A stretch of DNA of 22,268 bases from Actinomycetes bacterium (GTDB taxonomy: Bacteria; Actinomycetota; Acidimicrobiia; Acidimicrobiales; RAAP-2), in assembly GCA_021849765.1 (NCBI GenBank), contig JAJZSM010000004.1, positions 1 through 22,268 on the forward strand, read 5' to 3'. Shown one piece after another: positions 1-6,282 of this stretch. The notes under the pieces are model-generated. The model did not search any database. It worked only from the letters and a program-made list of their open reading frames with translations, and was not told the DNA's origin. A program made the position numbers and the translations under genes. Positions within the stretch are counted from its first letter, which is position 1, and each line of letters starts with the position of its first letter.

Positions 1-1
1 G

Positions 2-244
2 GCGACCGAATTGGTGGCCGAGGCCCGCGAACGGGGTCTCGATGTCCGCGGGCTCATGACGATTGCCCCGCCCGATCGCGAGGGGGCGCGGCGGGCCTTT
101 GAGGTCGTGCGCGAACTCGCTGATCAACTGGGTATTATCGAGCGATCTATGGGCATGAGTGACGATCTCGAGCTCGCGTGCGAGTACGGTTCGACGGAGG
201 TACGCCTCGGTCGCGCGCTGTTCGGCTCGAGGGTGGCCGCGTGA
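2..244 (+). CDS. yggS: YggS/PLPBP family PLP-binding protein, C-terminal part
   Basis: This is the C-terminal 80 residues of a YggS/PROSC (PLPBP) protein; the start lies before the window. The family has an alanine-racemase-like barrel that binds pyridoxal phosphate and helps vitamin B6 homeostasis, with no known catalysis. The visible part has the hallmark end of the family: a GLMTIAPP segment near the left edge, then SMGMSDDLELACEYGSTEVRLG, whose SMGMSDD and GST-x-VRxG residues form part of the phosphate site, and the usual RALFGSR finish. It ends in TGA at 242-244. It lies 46 nt before sepF, the normal actinobacterial order (yggS-sepF-yggT-divIVA). Family assignment is firm; the missing N-terminus includes the PLP lysine, so activity cannot be judged. 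Confidence 0.93.
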   Translation, partial: ATELVAEARERGLDVRGLMTIAPPDREGARRAFEVVRELADQLGIIERSMGMSDDLELACEYGSTEVRLGRALFGSRVAA

Positions 245-254
245 TGTGGTGGCC

Positions 255-260
255 TAACAT
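255..260 (+). promoter_or_regulatory. Candidate -10 box for sepF
   Basis: TAACAT fits the actinobacterial TANNNT -10 pattern. It would start transcription near 267, giving sepF a leader of about 24 nt that holds its Shine-Dalgarno (AAGGGGAG at 280-287). No good -35 is seen. Inference from pattern only. Confidence 0.35.
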
Positions 261-290
261 GGTTCTTGGTTGTGGCCGCAAGGGGAGCAC

Positions 291-887
291 ATGAAAGACA
301 AATTCCGAAAGGCGTTGGGGTTCCTCGGTCTCATCGAGGACGAGTACGGCGACTACGCGTCGAGCGTCCCCTCGCGACCCTTCACCGACGAGACCCCCTA
401 CGAGGAACCGGCCGACTGGCGACCAGGGCCATCGAGCTCAGGGCGGCCCTACGCGCCAGCTCCGCCGAGCCCGATGCCTCCGCGGACCCAGCAGGCCGCC
501 CGTCGCCCGTCCTCGATCTCGGTGCTCGACAGCGCGGGCGAGCCCCCGCGGGTGCGGCCCATGCCGAGCCCGCGCCCGCGCCCGCCGGCGACGCTCGCCA
601 ACGAGTACGAGCCCGCCATCTTGTTTCCCCAGTCCTACAACGAGTCGCGCCGGATCACCGACCTGCTGCGTAGCTCGCGGGTCGTGGTGCTCAACGTGAC
701 CGGGCTCGAGCCGAGCGTGGCGCGGCGCCTCGTCGACTTCGCGTCGGGCACGGCCTACGCGCTGAGCGCCAAAATCGAGCCCCTGGACCCGGGCGTCTAC
801 CTGGTCTGCCCCCAAGGGTCCCACGTCAGTACCGACGCGAGGGCGTCGCTGCGGGCCTCGGGCTACCGGTCGTTTGACGCCCTATGA
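291..887 (+). CDS. sepF: Cell division protein SepF
   Basis: SepF, about 198 aa, is a cytoplasmic membrane-associated FtsZ partner; in Actinobacteria, which lack FtsA, it anchors the Z-ring. ATG 291 is chosen because AAGGGGAG lies just upstream and the protein then begins MKDKFRKALGFLGLIEDEY, the amphipathic membrane-binding helix usual for SepF. Residues about 25-105 are a long Pro/Arg/Ser-rich linker. The folded SepF domain occupies about 108-198, with FPQSYNESRRITDLLRSSR, VVLNVTGLEP and ARRLVDFASGTAYALSAKIE, matching the family pattern (DAQEIADxxR - VxxNL - RLIDFxSG). It overlaps yggT by the 4-nt ATGA at 884-887, suggesting coupled translation. An upstream start at 270 is possible but has no ribosome binding site and would spoil the N-terminal helix. 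Confidence 0.95.
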   Translation: MKDKFRKALGFLGLIEDEYGDYASSVPSRPFTDETPYEEPADWRPGPSSSGRPYAPAPPSPMPPRTQQAARRPSSISVLDSAGEPPRVRPMPSPRPRPPATLANEYEPAILFPQSYNESRRITDLLRSSRVVVLNVTGLEPSVARRLVDFASGTAYALSAKIEPLDPGVYLVCPQGSHVSTDARASLRASGYRSFDAL

Positions 888-1132
888 GGTTCGTCCACCT
901 CCTGTTGTCGCTCTACATCTGGGTCTTCATCGCCGCGGCGCTGCTGAGCTGGTTCCCCGCCTCGAGTAGCGGCGGCGTCGCGACGGTTCGTCGGGCCCTG
1001 ATGACGGTGACTGAGCCGGTGCTGCGTCCCCTGCGCCAGATCCTCCCACGGCCGCAGTTCGGTGGGGTGGGCATCGATTTCTCGGTGCTGGTCGCGATCA
1101 TCGCCCTCGAGATCATCAACGCGGCCATCTAG
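884..1132 (+). CDS. yggT: YggT family membrane protein
   Basis: An 82-aa YggT (CCB3/YggT) membrane protein. Two hydrophobic segments are visible: about residues 5-22 (LLLSLYIWVFIAAALLSWF) and 60-80 (GIDFSVLVAIIALEIINAAI). Between them lies the family core TEPVLRPLRQILP, with G-x-DFS after it. The molecular role is not well defined; it sits next to sepF and divIVA in many Actinobacteria and Firmicutes and is thought to act at the membrane during growth or division. The ATG overlaps the sepF stop (ATGA), so it is probably translated by coupling. It is one YggT unit, shorter than the two-unit proteobacterial form. Confidence 0.88.
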   Translation: MRFVHLLLSLYIWVFIAAALLSWFPASSSGGVATVRRALMTVTEPVLRPLRQILPRPQFGGVGIDFSVLVAIIALEIINAAI

Positions 1133-1198
1133 CGTTCGCCGGGTCGTGTCGCGCCGTTTTAGGTGCGGACGAGCCACGTTCACGCGGTAATCGCAATG

Positions 1199-1204
1199 TA
1201 TGGT
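1199..1204 (+). promoter_or_regulatory. Candidate -10 box for divIVA (leaderless)
   Basis: TATGGT (TANNNT) is followed by 7 nt and then ATG 1212. No Shine-Dalgarno precedes either ATG 1200 or ATG 1212, so a leaderless transcript beginning at or near 1212 would explain the arrangement. Pattern-based inference. Confidence 0.35.
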
Positions 1205-1211
1205 TGCGGGT

Positions 1212-1946
1212 ATGGATAGCACCGATAACGCCCGATCCGCCCTTGATTCCATCGACACCGTGGCCTTCAAGGTCGGCCTCAAGGGCTATAACGTCGACGA
1301 GGTCGACGAGTTCCTCGAGCGTCTGTCGGGCGAGGCGCGCCAGTTAAAGGACCAGCTGCAGCAGCAGCGCCAGCAATTGCGCCAGGCCGCCGAGCGCATC
1401 AACCAGCTCGAGGCCTCCCGGTCGAGTGCACCCCCCGTCGCGCCCGCACCCGCGCCCGCCCCCGCGCCAGCGCGGATTGCGCCAAGCGTCGTCGGCGCGG
1501 GCGCGGAACAGGTGACCTCGATGATCGCGATGGCTCAGCAGTTCATCGAGCACGCCCAGCGCGAAGCCGAGGAGAAGTCACGCGAACTCACCGTGGCCGC
1601 CCAGGAGCGGGCGCGTCAGATCGTGACCGAAGCGCGCAGCCGTGCCGAAGACGAGGTCAACCGGCTCAACGGCCTCAAGCAGCGCCTCAGCGAGGACGTG
1701 GAGACACTGACGCGGCAGCTCGACATCGAGCGCACTCGCCTCAGTGGCGCACTGAGCGAGTTCGCCCAATGGATCGAGTCCTCACTGCACATGGGTGGAC
1801 GGACGTCGGCCCCGGCGCAGTCCGCCGCGCCGGCGCCCGCAGCGGCCCCGGCTCAGCCCGCTGGCGAAGTTGGCGCTACTGCCCAGCAGCCGGTAGTTCC
1901 CCAGGCGCTGCAGTTCGATACGCCCACCACGGACGATCGCGCGTAA
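1212..1946 (+). CDS. divIVA: DivIVA / Wag31 domain protein
   Basis: A DivIVA (Wag31) homologue of about 244 aa; in Actinobacteria these proteins gather at negatively curved membrane and direct polar growth and septum placement. The N-terminal lipid-binding region reads VAFKVGLKGYNVDEVDEFLERL, matching the conserved F-x-GY-x-x-EVDxFL block. A coiled coil follows at about 45-75 (QLKDQLQQQRQQLRQAAERI). Next come an Ala/Pro linker with APAP repeats (about 78-95), a second coiled coil about 110-195 rich in E, R and Q, and an Ala/Pro tail. The start could be ATG 1200 (four extra residues) or ATG 1212; neither has a Shine-Dalgarno. I prefer 1212 because a TATGGT box lies 7 nt upstream and MDSTD brings the conserved block close to the usual distance from the N-terminus. 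Confidence 0.9.
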   Translation: MDSTDNARSALDSIDTVAFKVGLKGYNVDEVDEFLERLSGEARQLKDQLQQQRQQLRQAAERINQLEASRSSAPPVAPAPAPAPAPARIAPSVVGAGAEQVTSMIAMAQQFIEHAQREAEEKSRELTVAAQERARQIVTEARSRAEDEVNRLNGLKQRLSEDVETLTRQLDIERTRLSGALSEFAQWIESSLHMGGRTSAPAQSAAPAPAAAPAQPAGEVGATAQQPVVPQALQFDTPTTDDRA

Positions 1947-1962
1947 GTCGGGTCACGACTGC

Positions 1963-1968
1963 TAGGGT
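1963..1968 (+). promoter_or_regulatory. Candidate -10 box for the histone-like/DksA gene
   Basis: TAGGGT (TANNNT) lies 36 nt before ATG 2005, giving a leader of about 30 nt carrying the AAGGAG ribosome binding site (1993-1998). No convincing -35. Low confidence. Confidence 0.25.
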
Positions 1969-2004
1969 CGGCCAGCACGAACGAACGGCCCTAAGGAGCA
2001 CCCG

Positions 2005-3078
2005 ATGACCGCCAGCCACGCCAGTCCCAAGAAGGCCGTCACCAAGGCCGCCAAGGCGACGACGGTGGCAAAGAAGTCGGCGGCTCCCTCGCGGGCTGCC
2101 GTGGCGAAGAAGACGACGTCCAAGGCGGCTCCGGCCAAGAAGGCTCCGGCCAAGGCGGCTCCGTCCAAGAAGGCAACGACAGCCAAGAAGGTGGCCGCAC
2201 CAGGAAAGACCGTGGGCACGGCTAAGAAGGTGCCCAGCACCGTCAGCGCCGCCGCTAAGGCCAAGGCCGCCGCCGCGGCCAAGGCCCAGCGCGAGCGCGA
2301 GGCCAAGGCCGCCGCCGCCAAGAAGGCCGCCGCCGCTAAGGCCAAGGTCGCCGCCGCGGCCAAGGCCCAGCGCGAGCGCGAGGCTAAGGCCGTCGCCAAG
2401 GAGCGCGAGGCCAAGGCCAAGGCCGCTGCCAAGGAGCGCGAGGCCAAGGCCAAGGCCGCCGCCAAGGAACGCGAGGCCAAGGCCAAGGCCGCCGCTAAGG
2501 AACACGAGATCCAGCGCAAGGCGCGTGAACGGGCCGCGATCGAGGCGAAGAAGCAGCGTGAAGTCGAGGCGAAGAAGAAGGCAATCGAGGCCGAGCGGCT
2601 GCGCAAGCAGCGCGAGATCGAACGGCGCAACCTCGAAGAACTGAAGCGCCAGGAGCGCCGCGAACTTGAAGAGCGCAAGCGCCAAGAGGCCCTCGAGCGC
2701 AAGATGCACTCCAAGCCCTACGCCACCGACACCGCGTTCCTCGCCGAGCTGCGCGACCTGCTCCTCGAGGCCCAGACCGTGACCGCGATGCAGATCACCG
2801 TGCTCGAGAACGCCGTCAACGACCTCCTCGAGGGTCGCGAGCGCCCCGAGTACGACGAGGAAGACGGCTCGAGCGCGGGCTCGGACTACGACCGCGACCA
2901 GCTCAAGATGCAGCTCGACAACGAGCGCCTAAAGACTGAGTTGATCGACGTCGCCCTCGCGCGGGTCCAAGACGGCAGCTACGGCCGCTGTGACAGCTGT
3001 TTCGAGCCGATCGCGAAGGACCGGCTCCGGGCGCAGGTGCCGGTGTTCACCTGTGTGACGTGCCGCGCCAACGGCTGA
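2005..3078 (+). CDS. Histone H1-like N-terminus fused to DksA/TraR zinc-finger domain
   Basis: A 357-aa two-part protein. Residues 1 to about 230 are extremely rich in Lys and Ala, first as AKKA/APAKKA-type motifs like the tail of eukaryotic histone H1, then as charged EREAKAKAAAK repeats predicted to form a long helix. Residues about 232-357 are a DksA/TraR-type domain: a helical hairpin (LAELRDLLLEAQTVTAMQI and DQLKMQLDNERLKTELIDVAL) and a C4 zinc finger, C-x2-C-x17-C-x2-C, at the C-terminus. Such a domain normally binds the RNA polymerase secondary channel, and the basic tail should bind DNA. A Streptomyces protein of the same layout, next to divIVA and lspA (DdbA), has been described as histone-like. 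AAGGAG at 1993-1998 fixes ATG 2005. The acidic DEEDG stretch lies inside the helical hairpin. Layout is certain; function is inferred. Confidence 0.9.
   Translation: MTASHASPKKAVTKAAKATTVAKKSAAPSRAAVAKKTTSKAAPAKKAPAKAAPSKKATTAKKVAAPGKTVGTAKKVPSTVSAAAKAKAAAAAKAQREREAKAAAAKKAAAAKAKVAAAAKAQREREAKAVAKEREAKAKAAAKEREAKAKAAAKEREAKAKAAAKEHEIQRKARERAAIEAKKQREVEAKKKAIEAERLRKQREIERRNLEELKRQERRELEERKRQEALERKMHSKPYATDTAFLAELRDLLLEAQTVTAMQITVLENAVNDLLEGRERPEYDEEDGSSAGSDYDRDQLKMQLDNERLKTELIDVALARVQDGSYGRCDSCFEPIAKDRLRAQVPVFTCVTCRANG
2269..2391 (+). repeat. 42-bp direct repeat, two copies
   Basis: Copies at 2269-2310 and 2350-2391 (81-bp period) differ at one base by eye. Both encode AAAKAQREREAKA in the lysine-rich tail of the histone-like/DksA protein, so this region has grown by duplication. 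Confidence 0.85.
2398..2508 (+). repeat. 33-bp tandem repeat, three full copies plus a partial
   Basis: Units at 2398-2430, 2431-2463 and 2464-2496 encode the 11-residue unit KEREAKAKAAA; a partial, diverged copy follows (2497-2508). The differences are synonymous changes (for example GAG/GAA and GCT/GCC). Copy number is likely to vary among strains by slippage or recombination. Confidence 0.88.
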
Positions 3079-3530
3079 GAATCGCACCGAACCGAACGGT
3101 CCTCGTCACGGCCCTCGTGGTGCTCGCGCTCGATGCGGCGAGCAAGGCCTGGGCTCGACGGGCGCTCGCGCGCCCGGTGCACGTGCTCGGCCCGCTCTGG
3201 CTGAAACTCCAGTACAACACCGGAATCTCGTTCTCGCTGAACCGAGCTGATCCAATCGTCACGACGGTCGTCACGGCACTGATCGCGCTCGTGCTCTTGC
3301 TGGCCTCGCTGCGCGCGCGCGACGGGGCCCCGGCAGTCGGCTTTGGCCTGCTGCTCGGTGGCGGCGTGGCCAACCTGGTCGATCGCCTGATGGCCACGCC
3401 CCACCAGGTGACCGACTTCATCGCGGTTGGCTCGTTCCCGGTCTTTAATGGGGCGGACGTCGCGGTCACGGCCGGTCTCGTGGTCTTGATCGTCGTGGTC
3501 CTGCGAGGCGATACGTTGATGACACGATGA
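3060..3530 (+). CDS. lspA: Lipoprotein signal peptidase (signal peptidase II)
   Basis: LspA, 156 aa, the membrane aspartyl protease that cuts the signal peptide from prolipoproteins after the lipobox cysteine has been diacylated. Four hydrophobic segments are visible (about 13-30, 66-84, 92-107, 133-149). Family motifs: D25 in LALDAASKAW, N53-T-G-I-S-F, the first catalytic aspartate D108 in GGGVANLVDR, and the second, D133, in FPVFNGADV. GTG 3060 is needed to keep the first membrane segment whole; the next in-frame GTG (3117) would cut into it. It begins 19 nt inside the end of the previous gene with no clear ribosome binding site, so coupled translation is likely. It overlaps rluD by ATGA (3527-3530). 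The usual GGxxGN reads GGGVAN, a mild variant. Confidence 0.92.
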   Translation: MPRQRLRIAPNRTVLVTALVVLALDAASKAWARRALARPVHVLGPLWLKLQYNTGISFSLNRADPIVTTVVTALIALVLLLASLRARDGAPAVGFGLLLGGGVANLVDRLMATPHQVTDFIAVGSFPVFNGADVAVTAGLVVLIVVVLRGDTLMTR

Positions 3531-4483
3531 GCGACGAATTCGAGGTGGGAGTCCTCGACGTGGTGGTGCCGGGCGGCCTCGATGGCGTCCGTTGTGACCG
3601 CGCGCTCGCGATGCTGACCGGTCGGCCCCGGGCGCTGATCGCGGCGGTGATCGCCGACGGCGCGGTCTCGGTGGATGGCGTGGCGCTGAAGAAGGCATCG
3701 ACGCCCCTCGTCTCGGGTCAGCGGCTCGTGGCCGCGCTGCCCGACGTCGACAACGGCTGGGTCGCCCCCGACGAGGCCGTATCGGTGGACGTGCTCGCCG
3801 AGTCAGACGACTACATCGTCGTGAACAAGGCCCCGGGACAGGTTGTGCATCCGGGGGCCGGCCAGCTCACGGGAACGCTGGTCGCGGGACTGCTGGCGCG
3901 CTACCCCGAACTCGACGCGATGCGCGAAAGCGGGCTCTGTGACCCCTCGCGTCCGGGCATCGTGCACCGACTCGACAAGGGAACGTCGGGGCTACTCGTG
4001 GTCGCGCGCTCCGCTTTGGGCTTGGCGAGCTTGCGCGAGCAACTCGCCCAGCGCGAGATCGAGCGCATGTACCTCGGCCTGGTCGAGGGCCACGTGGCCG
4101 AGTCGCGTGGCGTGGTCGACGCACCGATCGGACGATCAACGAGGACGCCGACGCTGATGGCCGTGCGCACCGATGGTCGGTGGGCGAGGACCGCCTACGA
4201 GATCGTGTCGCGGCTGGAAACGCCGCGATCGACGATGTTGCGCTTGAAGTTGGAAACGGGCCGCACGCACCAAATCCGTGTCCATCTGGCCTCCATTGGC
4301 CACCCCGTGGTCAACGACAGCCGCTACGGCCATCGCCGCGAGCCCCGGCTAGCTCCCGAGCGGATCTTTCTGCACGCAACTCGGCTGGGCTTTGCCGACC
4401 CGTCCTCGGGCGAGTGGCGGACCTTTGAGACCGCGCTACCGGCGGACCTCGCCGCGCTCGTTGATCCGTCGGGCGCGCTCTGA
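3527..4483 (+). CDS. rluD: RluD-type 23S rRNA pseudouridine synthase (RluA family)
   Basis: A 318-aa RluA-family pseudouridine synthase. An S4 RNA-binding domain spans about residues 14-75 (VRCDRALAMLTGRPRALIAAVIADGAVSVDG). The catalytic domain follows: DDYIVVNKAPGQVVHPGAG, then the active-site motif HRLDKGTSGLLVVA with catalytic D150, then KLETGRTHQIRVHLASIGHPVVNDSRYG. S4 domain, motif and length match RluD, which modifies 23S rRNA helix 69; the site specificity within the RluA/C/D group cannot be proved from sequence. Its ATG overlaps the lspA stop (ATGA), the common lspA-rluD pair. It converges on the sigma factor gene, with a hairpin in the 76-nt gap. Confidence 0.92.
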   Translation: MSDEFEVGVLDVVVPGGLDGVRCDRALAMLTGRPRALIAAVIADGAVSVDGVALKKASTPLVSGQRLVAALPDVDNGWVAPDEAVSVDVLAESDDYIVVNKAPGQVVHPGAGQLTGTLVAGLLARYPELDAMRESGLCDPSRPGIVHRLDKGTSGLLVVARSALGLASLREQLAQREIERMYLGLVEGHVAESRGVVDAPIGRSTRTPTLMAVRTDGRWARTAYEIVSRLETPRSTMLRLKLETGRTHQIRVHLASIGHPVVNDSRYGHRREPRLAPERIFLHATRLGFADPSSGEWRTFETALPADLAALVDPSGAL

Positions 4484-4531
4484 GCCCTGCGGGTGCGTGA
4501 AAGCCCACGCTGTTCGGGTCCGTGACACTGA

Positions 4532-4549
4532 GGCGAGCGGACGCTCGCC
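4532..4549. terminator. Hairpin between convergent rluD and sigma genes
   Basis: GGCGAGC (4532-4538) pairs with GCTCGCC (4543-4549) over a 4-nt loop. It is symmetric, so it could serve both converging transcripts, but no T-run follows on either strand. A separate GGGATATCCC palindrome lies at 4551-4560, touching the sigma-gene stop. Confidence 0.4.
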
Positions 4550-4559
4550 GGGGATATCC

Positions 4560-5408
4560 CTAGGCCATCTCGTGGGCCGCGATGACCGCCTGATCCTTGC
4601 GCAGGATCGCCATGGCCTCTTCCTCGGCGCGGCGAACCCGCCGCACGCCGATGTCCATGACGTTGGCCGTCGCCTGGAGCGAGAGCGGCGACGAGCCGTT
4701 CAAGCCGAATCGGTGCGAGAGCACGTCACGCTGGATGTCCGTGAGCTGGTCGAGTGCCTCGAGCAGTTGCTCGTCGACCATTGTCTGCTCGATGTCACCG
4801 ACCCAGTCGTGCTGGCTCGGGGCGACGAGGTCGCCCAAGGTCGTCGCGGAGTCCGAAGACGCCGGCTGGTCCAGGCTCGCGGTCACGCCCGCGAGGCCGC
4901 GCAGGTTGTCGCGCTCGGCCTTGGACATGCCCGTAGCCTCGGTGAGCTCGTCATCGGTGGGCTTGCGGGCGAACAGTGAGGTCAACTCGGCCGTCGTGGC
5001 CTCGAGGCGCTGCAGTTGCTCGCCGACCTCCAGGGGGATGCGAATCGTGCGGCCGTGCTGTTGAACCGCCCGCTGAAGGGCCTGACGGATCCACCAGGTC
5101 GCGTACGTCGAGAACTTGAAACCGCGCTCCCAGTCGAACTTCTCGACGGCGCGCAAGAGCCCGAACGTGCCCTCTTGGACCAGGTCGATCATCTCGACGC
5201 CGCGGTCCTGGTACCGGCGGGCCCAGTGCAGGACGAGGCGCAGGTTTGCCGCCACCATCTGCTTCTTTGCCTCTTCGTCGCCGGCGGTGACCCGCTTGGC
5301 GAGTTCGACTTGCTCGTCGTAGTTGGGCATCGGGTAGCGGTCGAGGTCGCGCATCAGGAGTCCGAGCATGTCGTTCGTGTTCACACTTGATCGCCGGTTC
5401 GTAATCAT
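4560..5408 (-). CDS. RpoD-like sigma-70 factor (group 2 type)
   Basis: A 282-aa sigma-70 protein without region 1.1. Region 1.2 is NTNDMLGLLMRDLDRYPM. Region 2 is nearly canonical: AANLRLVLHWARRYQDRGVEMIDLVQEGTFGLLRAVEKFDWERGFKFSTYATWWIRQ, including the core-binding and -10 recognition helices. Region 3 starts at RTIRIPLEV and includes KPTDDELTEATG. Region 4 (LTDIQRDVLSHRFGL to the end) is unusual: the normal T-LEEVG-x-x-FGVTRERIRQIE reads SLQATANVMDIGVRRVRRAE, so the -35 recognition helix has changed. ATG 5408 has GAGGAG about 6 nt upstream; the 14-residue longer form has none. Probably a non-essential vegetative-type or stress sigma. The housekeeping sigma role is not excluded but is less likely given its size. 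Confidence 0.88.
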   Translation of the reverse strand: MITNRRSSVNTNDMLGLLMRDLDRYPMPNYDEQVELAKRVTAGDEEAKKQMVAANLRLVLHWARRYQDRGVEMIDLVQEGTFGLLRAVEKFDWERGFKFSTYATWWIRQALQRAVQQHGRTIRIPLEVGEQLQRLEATTAELTSLFARKPTDDELTEATGMSKAERDNLRGLAGVTASLDQPASSDSATTLGDLVAPSQHDWVGDIEQTMVDEQLLEALDQLTDIQRDVLSHRFGLNGSSPLSLQATANVMDIGVRRVRRAEEEAMAILRKDQAVIAAHEMA

Positions 5409-5473
5409 CGCCGCTCCTCGTCGTCTCCCCAACCCGTATGCGGGAGGCATATTTCTCCTACCGCCGCATAACT

Positions 5474-5500
5474 AATTTACCACAGCAGTAAACCCAACAA
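5474..5500 (-). promoter_or_regulatory. Candidate promoter for the sigma factor gene
   Basis: On the minus strand TTGTTG (5500-5495) and TAAATT (5479-5474) are 15 nt apart in a locally AT-rich stretch, with a leader of about 60 nt before ATG 5408. Spacing is shorter than the ideal 17 nt. Confidence 0.3.
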
Positions 5501-5579
5501 GGGGAAAGTTATTCCCGGACCTGCAAGGGGCGATCAGCGCGACGTGAGAAATTCGTAAGTTTCAGTGGCGCCGCCGCCG

Positions 5580-5597
5580 GCGCCGGCTTGCCGGCGC
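5580..5597 (-). terminator. GC hairpin after the Rrf2 gene
   Basis: GCGCCGGC (5580-5587) and GCCGGCGC (5590-5597) are perfectly complementary around a 2-nt centre (about 4-nt loop in practice). It lies about 30 nt past the Rrf2 stop and upstream of the sigma gene. No T-run follows, as is common for actinobacterial hairpin terminators. Nothing else is seen in the 221-nt gap 5409-5629 apart from the candidate sigma promoter. Confidence 0.45.
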
Positions 5598-5629
5598 GTT
5601 GTGCCCGGGCGTGGCCAACGTGCCGCTGG

Positions 5630-6079
5630 TCAGGCCGAGTGCGTGCGGCGTAGGGGCTGGACGCCGCGCGCCTGGAGCACCATGTCGGCGAGGGTGTAGC
5701 TCGCCAGGTGCTCGCGCATGTGACTGCCGACGTCGGCCCACACCGCGAGCAGCACGCACTGACCCTCGTGGTCACAAGCGCCGTCCTGGTGGGGCTGGCC
5801 GAAGTCACCGGCGACGATCGGGCCGTCCACGGCGGCGACAACCTCGGCCAAGGTGATGGACTCGGCCGAGCGCGCGAGGACGTAGCCGCCGCCGACGCCG
5901 CGCTTGGATCGCACGAGCCCGACTCCCTTCAATGCCAAGAGAATCTGCTCGAGGTAGGGCTGGGGTAGCCCGGTACGCTGGGCGAGGTCGCGCACCGAGG
6001 TCGGACGCGACGGGTCGTCGTGCAACGCGAGGCTGAGAAGCGCTCGGCTCGCGTAGTCACCTCGCGTTGATACCCTCAC
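5630..6079 (-). CDS. Rrf2 family transcriptional regulator
   Basis: A 149-aa Rrf2-type regulator (family of IscR, NsrR, CymR, RsrR). It begins MRVSTRGDYASRALLSLAL, the standard Rrf2 opening. The winged helix-turn-helix follows: TSVRDLAQRTGLPQPYLEQILLALKGVGLVRSKRGVGGGYVLAR, with the typical YLEQIL recognition helix and the G-x-GGGY wing. Fe-S members have three cysteines near residues 90-110; here only C102 and C108 (C-x5-C) are present, with W114 where a third might lie. GTG 6079 is chosen because it gives the family N-terminus and sits 6 nt after a TACACT box; longer in-frame starts add unrelated sequence. It is divergent from the proteasome activator gene, with a 23-bp palindrome upstream that is a likely autoregulatory operator. 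Confidence 0.88.
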   Translation of the reverse strand: MRVSTRGDYASRALLSLALHDDPSRPTSVRDLAQRTGLPQPYLEQILLALKGVGLVRSKRGVGGGYVLARSAESITLAEVVAAVDGPIVAGDFGQPHQDGACDHEGQCVLLAVWADVGSHMREHLASYTLADMVLQARGVQPLRRTHSA

Positions 6080-6085
6080 GCCCTC

Positions 6086-6091
6086 AGTGTA
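6086..6091 (-). promoter_or_regulatory. Candidate -10 box for the Rrf2 gene (leaderless)
   Basis: Minus-strand TACACT is followed by 6 nt (GAGGGC) and then GTG 6079, placing the expected transcription start at or next to the start codon. GAGGG is too close to the codon to act as a ribosome binding site. Confidence 0.45.
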
Positions 6092-6119
6092 GTGATGGGC
6101 CAGTTCGAGCGCGTGGTCC

Positions 6120-6142
6120 GTGTCCGGGTCAATCCCGGACAC
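6120..6142. promoter_or_regulatory. 23-bp perfect palindrome, candidate Rrf2 operator
   Basis: GTGTCCGGG (6120-6128), five A/T-rich centre bases, CCCGGACAC (6134-6142): perfect 9-bp arms. It begins 41 bp upstream of the Rrf2 start codon, where the -35 of a leaderless transcript would lie, and is 141 bp before the Bpa start. Rrf2 proteins bind dimeric sites of about 23-27 bp, so size and place fit self-repression. The binding itself is inference. The rest of the 203-nt divergent gap shows nothing clear beyond the two -10 boxes. Confidence 0.6.
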
Positions 6143-6270
6143 AACATCGAGGCTGGATGGGCTCGTCGAACGGGCGACGGAGCGTGAGGAGTCGCCGAGA
6201 ACCGCGGCGCAGCGGGCCACGCCACCGTGCGCGCAGCTCGGCATGTGCGTGGACCCCGGCTGGCATCTGG

Positions 6271-6276
6271 CACACT
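6271..6276 (+). promoter_or_regulatory. Candidate -10 box for bpa (leaderless)
   Basis: CACACT, preceded by TGG (an extended -10, TGN), is followed by 6 nt and GTG 6283. The spacing equals that of the divergent Rrf2 gene. Confidence 0.4.
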
Positions 6277-6282
6277 GCAAGG

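Noticed and set aside
1440..1475. GC-rich short repeat in divIVA as a regulatory or CRISPR-like repeat
   Set aside because: It is just Ala/Pro codons of the linker; no spaced repeat units.
1876..2714. Two long minus-strand frames (277 and 250 aa) rich in Leu/Gly or Ala/Ser/Arg
   Set aside because: They are the reverse of the Lys/Ala-rich repeats of the histone-like gene; low-complexity shadows without ribosome binding sites.
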